64,000 nt of DNA from positions 77,543,958 to 77,607,957 of the forward strand of contig JAYGXS010000001.1 of the NCBI GenBank assembly GCA_036362985.1, given 5' to 3'. Source of the DNA: Ligula intestinalis (lineage: Eukaryota; Platyhelminthes; Cestoda; Diphyllobothriidea; Diphyllobothriidae). Numbering within the stretch: the first letter of the stretch is position 1; each line of letters opens with the position of its first letter. Positions 24,759 to 35,638 of the stretch are shown piece after piece. Below the pieces are notes generated by a model. That model ran no database searches and was not told the DNA's origin. It saw nothing but the letters and a program-made list of their open reading frames with translations. The translations under genes and the position numbers were made by a program.

Positions 24759-27356
24759 GTCATCCTTAGCAAAGGATGTCTGCTCATACTTCCACCTTCC
24801 TCTTCAAGATATCGCCATTGTGTTGCCGAACCCTGAGCCACCGTCTCTGATTCGGCGGCAATACAGTGAGCGATCCGTCCGTCCGCTCCCTTGTACACAT
24901 TCCCAATCCGCTGTTATAAACACCCCGTCGCCTCCCTCCTATTTTTATCCCAACGTGGACCAACTTACTGTACTTATACAAATTTTCTGTGATCAATATT
25001 GGGAGGTCATGTTCCCCTCGAGGCAGCTACGCTATTGCGCGTGGTCCGACATGCGGCTCACGGGCTAGAAACATTTTCATTTTAATCCTCATTTTGCAAA
25101 CTTTCTTCTTACTTATGGGAGTTCGCAAGTACGCGGATGATTGCGCTTTTATCCGCCTTGTAGTGCATACGAATTCTAATAACAACACGCACACATCCAC
25201 ACACACGCGCGCTAATACCTTGTTCATACGAATTGGTTTTTGGGAAACTTATATTTACGTGCGCGTGTATTGCTATTGTGATTGCTAATTATATTTTTTT
25301 CTGAGTCAAATACACAAGTTTTCTGTAGAGATAAAGCCTTTTTTGTTGGTCTGTTGTTCCTCGCTCTCCCTACTTTCTGTCCGTTCCGCGGAGCCCTCGC
25401 TATTTGGTCACTTTTAGGCTTTTGAGTCTAACTCAAACTTTGCAGTTGAAATAAGCATTAAACCGGTAGCCATTGCATTACTGCTCGTTTGGCAAAACAG
25501 CAGAGACAAGTTAACGGTTGATATTCTCTTGAGCAGATAACACTGGGAGGAGGCTGTTGCTATTTATTTATGCCCCTGGTTTTGTTTTGTCATCCAGCCC
25601 GGCGATGTAAGCGCCTGCTTGCTAAAAAACATCAGCAAACAACTATTATATACGTCGTTTTGTACGACCATCAGTTAGGACATGACGCATCATTGTACAT
25701 GCCGAACTAATTAGGAGAGGACCTTAGGTCCGTCGTATAACCCACGTGGCCTATTGTCGTTCTAAACTTCTAGTTTATACCGCTTATAATGCTGATTTCG
25801 TCTGTTTTGGTTGAAAACTAACATTCGACAGTGTAATATACAAGCCGTGGTATTCCGTGAAATATATCCTATGTACATTAATTTCTATTTTCGCGAAGAC
25901 CGTGAAGGTTAAACTTTGAATCTAGTGTCATTAACTGTTTCTTCTAAATCTTCTGCCTAAGGCCTTGGTTACTTTTACAGCAGCATTCATTGAGTGTTTT
26001 GCGGTGTCTAAACAAATTTTACAAAATAATTAAGCTATTTTGCAAGCAGCTAAAAGACCGTTATTTAAATGGCCATCTTATGAATGTCCTGGATATAGAC
26101 CTCAGGTAGCAGTTCACAGCTGTATTATGAAGCTTCTTACGCATTTATTCGCTGAGTAAGGGAAAGCTATTTTCTTCATTGCTTTAGCTTTTGGTCTCCT
26201 TACGACCACAGACAGGTGTACTACCGAAGCCGTCGTTAGTATATTAAACCGATGGGCATATGGAGGCATTTAAAATCTCTCTGGGACTATTCGGCTTTAT
26301 TTTGGCCAGCTTAGTTCGATATGAAAAGGCCTTTTCCGGTTCCAAAAGCTAGTTTAGCTAAAATATTTATTCTAAACGAAAGCGAATTACATTCGCAGCA
26401 TCTTGAGACTACACTTTTCCTCAAACTTCTCCATCAGCTAAACCAGCCCGATGAAGCAACCGGTGCCTCTGTAATTATCGGTACCTAGCTGCATTTCTAT
26501 TTTCATGCCGTAGAGCCCTGTGCAGGTGCTGGTTACGCCATTTATGGTGGGCATACAAATTAATAATCGTAATTTTAGGTCCGTTTGTTTGTATCGGAAC
26601 ACATTCTATGTAAAATGTTATCAGTTCACATAAATTGTTCTCCCCGAATTTAACTCAAGATTTAAATGGCCATATACTTGGGGGTTTTTGTTTGATTCGC
26701 AGCTGTATTTCGTATTTTCAAGGGGCTCATCGTCGCATTTGTGGGCCTAATTTGGAATTTTCGCCCGTTGGGTTTTTAATGGTTCGGATCGAGAATCAAC
26801 AAGACCAGTGAACTGTTTGACTGCGGTATTTCAGATTAAGCCCTTAAATTGGTGTTCTGTGTTCGCATTATCCAACTAATTTTTTTGTCGGATTACTTAG
26901 AATTGGCCAAGCAGGGTCTAGATCTGAAAAAGATTCATAGGGTCGTGAACAAAACAACCAGGGATCCTATTCGTAGCATAGACCGACACTCCGCTTTCAA
27001 CTGCTCTCAAACGTAAAACCCTTATTGTGTCATATCAATTTTGTTTGTCGAATTCCACATCGTTCTTTAAGTTTGGTTACTTAGTTTCGCGACTAAATTC
27101 CTCTCTTGAAGCTCTTAAGATATCGGAAACAACTATTCCAACCAGCGCGAAGGTGAAACGCTGGCCTTAATGGGTAGTCGTTTCATCTGCTCCCCTCCCC
27201 TGGCTCATTTTCTCGCGTGCGCTATCTGCAAATTCTAGCCTGTTTAACGTTGTTCTAGCCTTTTCTGACTCTCGCTTCTTCCTCCTTGTAGGCAATTATG
27301 TGTCCGTGAACAGGGCCGTTTTTGCTAATTATACCTCACATTTATCTGTTATGTAG
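24759..27356. other. intergenic spacer, no recognised gene
   Basis: Contains the presumed NELFA 3' UTR and the promoter side of the amidohydrolase gene. A short CA-rich run lies near 25188-25212. No exon could be supported, though an upstream non-coding or N-terminal exon of the next gene could be hidden here. Confidence 0.4.
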
Positions 27357-27375
27357 GACTGAGTGTGATCAAGCC
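27355..27375 (+). other. candidate splice acceptor just before amidohydrolase ATG
   Basis: TTTATCTGTTATGTAG (AG at 27355-27356) lies 19 bases before the chosen ATG. The bases between are open in the same frame (TECDQA), so this could be a cis acceptor joining an upstream coding exon, a 5' UTR acceptor, or a spliced-leader site. Confidence 0.4.
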
Positions 27376-27819
27376 ATGTCCGAGTTTGTTGGTCCGTTGA
27401 CAAAGGATGACTACGAAGATGCGTACAGACGGCGTGATAAGCGTACAATGCAGCAGCTCATGGCCGAGGAGGATGCCATCATTGATGCCGAGGTCGGAGA
27501 TTCCGGGGAGGCTGAGAAGGAGGCATTGGCTGCGGCCAGCGCTGCTTGGGTTCCTGTCACCCCACAGTACGTGGATACCCACTTCTCCCTGTGGAGCCTC
27601 TCCAGGCGACCCGGCGATCTTTACGAGGGAGTGCAACTACCCGGGCAGAAGCCCAACTCCTGGCATGGCCTTGAAGACTCAGCCGTGGCCTGTTTACGAC
27701 GCGACTTCAAACCAGATGAATTTGAGGAGGAGTTGGAGGAAGCGCGACGCCGTGCCAATGCAGAATTAAGTGAAGGCATCGGTGAACTATCACCCATCCA
27801 GTACGGAATTCATGTTCAG
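27376..27819 (+). CDS. amidohydrolase exon 1 (N-extension and strand 1)
   Basis: 148 codons ending CAG|GTTAGT in phase 0. It has an acidic helical N-part, then YVDTHFSLWSLSRRPGD, the equivalent of the family DxHxHFW motif, with the second His replaced by Ser. Confidence 0.85.
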
Positions 27820-30800
27820 GTTAGTGTTCTTTTTAAGAGCCTTTCGCACTTTTTCACGATTTTCAGTGGATATGTCAGTGTGCAGCGGAGGGCTGAATGA
27901 AATTAGTGCCGTTCTTGGGTTTTCTTCATAACTATTCAGTTGCTGTTTTTTGTCGTTTTAGACGACACCCACATATCAGGAAAACATGGCGATTTCATCG
28001 ATCGCTGAGGAGTACTACTTCATTGCTGGTTATATCGGCTGGGCAGACATTCACGATCCTGGTTTCAGGGATCGTCTGAAAACCCTTATGTTTGATCCTT
28101 TCCTGGTCGGTCTCCGTTACGACCTTTCCAATTTTTCTCCCGATGTTCTCCTCATCCCAGAGGTACGTACAGCGTAGTTTTCACATATCCTTGTACTTTG
28201 GTGTTCATTGTACACCTGGAATAGCTTACAGAGGCGCCTTAAGTCGTTGTTCAGTAGCCCCACGGAAACTGATGTTTACTTTATCCTGTCGATCATTCTG
28301 TTCTTTGCGTAATCGAATAAGTCCCCTCGGGTGCTCTTTTTTTACGTCCCTTCGCATTGGCCTTGCTCTGTCTGTACCATGATGTCAGTGCGCTTTCTTT
28401 CACCATAAATGTCTACGCGTTTTGCATTTACATCGCCCTTTCTGCTCCTCAAGGTGGACGCCAACTTTTCAGCTATTGAGCAGCAAGGCGTACCCTTTGA
28501 CCTTATGATCGGTCCACATCAGCTGAAGCACGCCTGCCACCTGGCCTATAAACACCCAAAGTTGAAACTCGTCCTCAATCACTGTGGGATGCCGGTAGAA
28601 GTCATGGCCACGCAGCCAAGTAAGTCCACAGAGGTCAGTGTTTGTGAACTCGGCCGCTTTTATGTCTATCTCTTCCTCCCCCTCTTTCTTCCTCTCTTAT
28701 TTTCTACTTGATCACATTCTCTATCACATCACACAAGGAGGGTTTTGATAGTTGATGTGCTTCTGTGTATATTTTACCGAGAAGATGTCTCGGGAAAAAT
28801 ACTTAAGTGTTTGGTTTTGCGAGGACAACAGTGTTAATTGCTTCCATTTGACTCAGTGCAGGCTGTAGGAAGTGAGCACTCTCCCCTGACGGTTCGGCAG
28901 GTGTTTCCGACTGTGTCCACTGTGCGCCCCAACAGTTCGACCGCCGATTTGGACAAGGCCCACCTTGTGGTCCACGGCAGGGTGGTGCAGGACGATGACT
29001 TGCACGCTGATTCGTTTTAAGTAATGGTAGATTTGTGCTGTATCTACCACACTCTCTTTCCCCACCCACACGTGCCCGGTGTCCAGACAGAGTCATGAAT
29101 GCGGGGGGGGGGGGTGGGATCAAGCGCAGATGGCTGGTGCGCCGTGGGTCAGCACGTACGTGTGCCACCACGCTCCCCCGTGTTCAGCATTAGTTATGGA
29201 AGTGCAACCCAAAACGCGTCTACCGGGCCTTGCTCTAGCCGCCGTGTCCCTCCAGCGCATCTACCACGCGACCCGAGACAGGATGAACGCACGGACGGTG
29301 ATGTATACGTAGACAGGCGCAGCGTCTACCGCCATGGCAGCGTCAAAAAGACTTAGGCAGGATCGGAAGAAAGAGTTGACGGAACTAAACTGTCCGACAA
29401 CGTGTTCCACACACGCCTAGTCCGCACACAATGCACCAGGTTTTCACACGAGATCACAGCTGAGCGGGACTGCCATAAAGGTTACATGAAGAAGGGGTTA
29501 CTACAGTCGGACCCTCCGCCCAGAGAGGACAATCAAATTATCCCGTCTGTTGGCAGACTTCCAAGCCACGGTTTTTAGCACAACGTCAATTGTTTAGGTG
29601 AGGGAAATGCGCTCAGAATCGGTCTTTCCTATCCCAGACACCGGCCCCCTCTCACAACTGGTCAGGAAACTAATGCGGAGATAGAGCACAGGCTGGCTGA
29701 CAGTTCGTCTGTGTGTATCGCACACAACCTGCCCCCCGCCCCCACCCAACGCAACAAGTTTTTACACCAAATGTGACTGCTATGGAACACGAGCGGGTTG
29801 TTTTTACATCGAGTTCGGTTAAAGGTAAGCCGGAGAACTGTCATATTGTACGAGGCCTTATCGATCTTCCAGGCTCGGTTCCTTAGGGGAAGAGAGAAGC
29901 CACGGGAAAGCCAGAGTGGTAGGAAGGGTTTTAATCAGCAGAAGGATTGAAGAATGGGTTGTAGTAGATTCTGACTATCGGAGCACACGTTCTTCCGCTA
30001 GAACGGCGTAGCCTGAAGTAATGTTTAGTGGCAGTCACCGCACTGAAGTCTGTCCAGACGGGTTGAAGCCAACCTACTAATTGGGCTAGCCTACTAAAGC
30101 GGGCATCTAGTTGCACGAATTGAGGTCAAGAAACTGTGGTTTGAGGCCAGGACAGAGGAGACGGTGCGTACGTTCACCAGTAATGAAGGTCATGCGTCAG
30201 TTTGCGCCTGGTTCGAAGCACGCGGAAAACTGCCTTCACGCGAGGTTCTATGCTTTGAGTGACCTGGTCTTTGGCGTCACGAGTTAGAATGGTTTCGGAT
30301 AGCAGTAGCCACTACAGCCTTGCCAAGTCGAACTTTTGTTCTAAATGAATCGTTGAACGCAACACTGACATTTGAAAATGGTTATAGCTGTAAGATTTAT
30401 TGGTACCATAAATTTCGGGAGAGCTCCTCAGTTTCAACCCCTCATTGCATTAAGGTCCACGAATGACACACTGTGGTTGTTCTACTACAGGAATACCGTT
30501 TTGGAAGTTTTTACCAAAAGCATAGGAATTCCTAATGAAAATTTCACAGAATTGATAGCAATTTTATTAGAGGTCAAGAAATTCAGAATCTATTCTCCCT
30601 TTGAAGCAATTCACAATCAGGCGAGTTGTCCCCATAATCTCTAAACGTGGCAGGTTTTTGCATGCCAGTCGTACGGCCTTTGAGAAACTCCAACAATTCC
30701 TATATCTGCTGTAGGTGTTGCAACTGAATGAAATATCAAAATACAGCCTCGGTTGGAAAGGATTATTTAAGGGAAGTACTAACGTGTAGTAACAGGCAAG

Positions 30801-33800
30801 GTACAGTAGATTGACTATCGCATGCAATAGCTGCCGGAATTCTCAAATAAGTTTTCGATTGGAACATATTAACTGCGGATAGTTGCAATAGAGATGAGCA
30901 TACAGCCTAATCTCAACATATTTTAGACAGTTCAGGATGCCGGCTTTCTGACGAGCTTCTTTCTGACTGCCAAGACGAAGCATGTACTATAAAAAGTGAC
31001 TACTTAGGTAGTATGCCTTTTTGTCATTAATTTCGACTGCATTTATAGATTTAAATATATTTTTTGGAAAACATGCACGAAAAAATTATTTTTGTACTCT
31101 TTTGGTAGCAAATTAAGCCTTCTTTAAATTTTATGCCTACAGGAAGGGTATCTTTCAGTTTTAAAAAAGTTTCTAATTTTATTATTTTACCGACAACACA
31201 GACCAACATCACGAAGCTTTTCGGCCTATGTGGGCCTCATCAGGTGATGGTAGGTCAACTTTAGTGTAGCAGCGGAAATTACTGCCATGCTCGAGTTTCG
31301 AACTCGTGTCTCTCCGGTCAGAGGCGAACGCCTTAACCATTGAGCCGCGGGTCCGCCGTGTTGTCGGTTTTTGATCGGGACTATATATGTTATAGGGTAA
31401 TTCTACTCCGATCTGTTTCAGGATGTACCCATCCTCTATCATTGTCATGCGTAGCGAGCTAATTGAAACCCCAATTGTATATGTTACTCGCCAACTATCA
31501 GTAACCATGTTATTATTTTCTAATTTGCCGAATAATTTTGAAACATAGTGACCGCTACACTGGAATTCAAGGCTTACAAACTGCGCACTGTGTACATCCT
31601 GTTTAAGGAAAGGTACGCTTTCGCCTACAGCTTGACAGAGATCTCACATACTTCCCATAAAATGTTGCAATAGACGCGGAGCATGCTTTATACAGTAAAG
31701 GCAGCATTAACAAATGACGGATACGGTGTTCACTGAATGAACACTTGAAAATTATAGAAAAGCTCATAATTAGAATTTTTTAAACCGAAAGATACCCTTC
31801 CTTCAGGCATAAAATTTTAAAAAGGCTTAATTTGCTACCAAAAGAACACAAAAATAATTTTTTCATGCCTGTTTTCCAAAAAATATATTTAAATCTATAA
31901 AGGCAGTCGAAATTAATTACAAAAAGGCATACTACATAAGCAGTCATTTTTTATAGTACAGGCTTTGTCTTGGCAGTCAGAAAGAAGCTCGTTAGAAAGC
32001 CGGCATGCTGAACTGTCTAAAATATGTTGAGATTAGGCTGTATGCTCATCTCTATTGCAACTATCCGCAGTTAATATGTTCCAATCGAAAACTTATTTGA
32101 GAATTCCGGCAGCTATGATGATGATGATGAGAACTTCATTTTGATGATAAAAATAAACTTTCAGCAAAAAATGGCTCCATTCACGGAGAGCAAGAACTAA
32201 AGTAATTTAAAGGGTCCAAAAACTCAAGAGTAAACGGTAAAAGATCACAGAAAACTCAAAGTAAGAAGTCGACACGGTTACCACATCAGTTATGGAGTCA
32301 GGTCGGCCTTCAGCTTTTCAATTTCCGTTTCTTCACACGTAAGGAAGCGTGCTAAGAATGGGAGTATCGAGTTCTGGTAGGCTGATGTACGACATGTCAT
32401 ATGTCATAAGTTTCGGCGCGTCGTACTAGAAGACTTCGCAGCCATTAGTTCGGAGTGGAGAGCGTGAGTGTCATCACTAAGAATACGGTCCACGAAATTC
32501 TTGACCGATTTGAAATGTCGCTGAATTATAAGGTCAGCTAAAAAAGCATAGGAATAGCCAGCAGCTTAAGAGAGCATGCGGAGAATGCGTTTTCATAATA
32601 ATAAAGTCTTTTTTGAGTAGTGCTGGAAAGGTTACTGGAGAGCAGTAAAGAATGAGAGGGAGGATATAAGCGTCTATAAAACGCCAGATGAGGGCTTGCG
32701 GGGTGCGATAAGAACGCAGGCGGCGGATATAATATAAAAGTTTGCGGATTTTAATAAAAAGGTCTTCAATATGAAGAGTAACTGAGAGGTTGGAAGCTAT
32801 TGTTACACCAAGGTATCGGAAGGAGGATACATTGTTGGGCAGAAAGTCGATGGTTTCAGGACTGGAGGAGGGTCGCAGCCTGAAGATACTCTGGACTGAC
32901 TTCCGCTCATTAAGTAAACGGCCATTTTCTGACGACCATGCTGTGACATGGTCGAATCCATCCTTCAGTGTTTGAAGATGAGTCTGGCTTTTGAGAGGAT
33001 GGCCGACAACCATGTCGTCAGCATATTTGACAAACAAACATGATTTTGGAGATCGTAGGTCATAAGTATGGAGGGAAAAAGATGAGGGGATAATATAGAC
33101 CCCTGCAGCACTCCACAATTGTTGGGAAAGATCGTGGATTTTCGCTTCCCGCTCTCAACGAATTGGGTGCCGGACTTAAAATAATTCCCAAGCCAAGAGA
33201 CGGCCCAGCCAGGAGAGCCGCATGCAGAGGTTTTATTAAGAAGAAGACTTCGCGGATCGTGTTGAAGGCTGAGGAGTAGTCAAGAAAGGCACTCGGTATG
33301 AACGACATCCCTTGTCCAAGTCTGTAAGAGCAGAGTGGACTAACAGAGCAACAGCATCTAGTGTACTACGCCTAGCTTTATACGCAAACTGCACGGAATC
33401 AGAAAAATTGGATGAAAAAGGCTTAATGATGTCCAAAGCTGCTCGTTCTGTAAGTTTGGGGAGTGCAGAATAGCAGGCAATTGGGCGAAAGGATTTGGGA
33501 CCAGTTGAAATGTTTTATTTTCGGGATAGGAGTGATTTTGACCGAATGCCAGCCGTCAGGAATCTTGGACTCCATGAAAGATAAATTAATAAGATGTGCC
33601 AAGACAGGAGCTAATTGAAAAGAGCAAGATTTAAGGAGAAACGGGGAGACGCCATCGGGTCCGGCAGATGTTGTACCTTTGACCTTGTTGAGGTGTTTCA
33701 TGACTGTTTCCATGGACACTAGAGAAAAATCACTTGGTGGTAAGGAAATATCATTTGTCGGGAGATAGGAGTCGGTGGGAGTGTGGATGAAGTTTGAGTT

Positions 33801-35531
33801 TAAGCTGTCTAGGTCAGCATCAACATGTGTCAGTGTATTGCATTGACCAGTGAGACGTTGAGACTCTTCCATATTTCGGAGGAAGTGAGAGGAGCAGATG
33901 TAGAAGAAGTAAAACGTCATTCAGCCTGGAAATCTCACGCTTTATCTGGACGGTCAGATCCTTTAGTCTATCTCGCAGACCTAGTTTATAGAACAATTCA
34001 TTTTGACGTCTCAAAGATTTTAGGTGGGGGGAAGATATTCTGTCAGGTCTAACCATGACAGTGTCAAGAGGACAGCAGACGTTAAATATGTTGTTTAAAA
34101 AATTAGTGAGATTTCTACAGCATGATTCGACATCTGAGTAATGGCCCGAAGAGAATTTATCGAAAGTATACGTATGCTCGCCAACTGTCCTTCTGAATTA
34201 CTCTAGAAGGGTAGAAATATTGCCAGATATGACGGTCTGGAGCAAAGAAATATTATGCGGGGAGGTGTCTCGAACCCTTAGTTTCCTCTCGGGAATTACT
34301 AACAGCCCTTTGTTAGAGCTACAATAGATGGTTGGTAGGCCCAATAACACAGAATGATCTGAGCCTGCCAACGGTGCTCTATTTTTGACGACAAAAAGTT
34401 TGGGATGGTTGGTCAATATGTGATCCAGAGGGGCGTCGGCACGAGTGTTGAAGGAAACTAAATCGTCTAAACCTAACAGTGTAAGGGGACGAAGATTTAC
34501 ACGGTTGAAATCACCGCAAAAAATTATGACTTGCTCGCAAGACAGTGCAGCAAGTTTTTGGGAAAGAAAATCGAAATAGGTGCCTAAAGCATTTTGGCAT
34601 GTAGAAGGAGGAATGTAAATACTGACAAAAATGATGCCTTTAGAATTGCTTAAAAATCTGGGCTTGCATACTACAGCAATGACGTCTATGAAGTCGTCTG
34701 AATAAGAGAATAGGGACTTACAATTTGTGCACCATTGCTGGTTTACAAAGACAGGCACTCCACCACCTCTGCCGCTATTGCATGAGATAGTCAATCTACT
34801 GTACTCCCAAAATATTCCGTACATACCTTTAAGTTAATGTTACTATGTTAGTATGATTTGACTTGCTACGCTCCGCAAACGCCTTTGACTCTTGACATTT
34901 TCTTGATCTTTTTCGTTCCTGTCTTTCGTTGAAATCGAGTTTTTCCCTCCGCAAACACCATTAGAGTTGAAATATCAGCCGCATGTGAAATTTGCTTTGA
35001 ATACTTGTGTTTATTATTGTAAGGTGTATTTCCTTAATAGTATTGTCTCCTGCCCGGCTTAATGCCTATATAAATTTTCCACGTTACCAGTGCACCAAAA
35101 AGTAATCAAGGTACTGTGTACGTTTTGTCATTTGACCCAATTGTAAAAAAGACAACGGCCTCGATGAGATTTGAACCCACGATAGCCGAGGCAAAACCAA
35201 AATACAATGAACGCTCTAACCACCTGTGTTGTAAAAGCCCGGACAGGAGCCTTGGGCTTAATCACATTTGAGTCAAGGTACCCTCCTCCATCACTTTAGG
35301 TCCAGTCAACTGACTAGCCAATCAGGGTTTTCTAAGCATTTGATTTTGAAGAACACGAAGGAAAAATGGGCAATCCCATTTACGTTTTGCAATTGAAGTG
35401 TACCGAGGAAGTCATATGATTAGGCCCTGAAGTAGCCGCTGTAGCGTTCGAATCCTACAGACGCCGCCGAGTTGTTCACAATTGGGTGAAATTAATGATT
35501 TAAATTTGCCAAAACACCTCTGTAACACTAT

Positions 35532-35578
<47 letters not shown>

Positions 35579-35588
35579 NNNNNNNNNN

Positions 35589-35638
<50 letters not shown>

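Larger units (their letters stand above)
30827..32116. mobile_element. foldback element with ~345-bp inverted arms, SINE inserted
   Basis: The left arm (30827-31172) and right arm (about 31772-32116) are near-perfect reverse complements, beginning ATAGCTGCCGGAATTCTC at both outer ends. The spacer resembles that of the element at 62347-63222, and inner arm parts also match (GATGCCGGCTTT, TTTAAATATATTTT), so both belong to one family. No transposase is present. A 321-bp SINE with its own target duplication interrupts the spacer. As RNA, the arms would form a long hairpin within the amidohydrolase pre-mRNA. Confidence 0.88.

Noticed and set aside
28634..28640. Alternative donor GAG|GTCAGT after amidohydrolase exon 3
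   Set aside because: Its phase does not match the next acceptor, whereas CCAA|GTAAGT does.
35155..35240. Possible functional tRNA gene
   Set aside because: A and B boxes exist but the cloverleaf does not close, so it was kept as a SINE head only.
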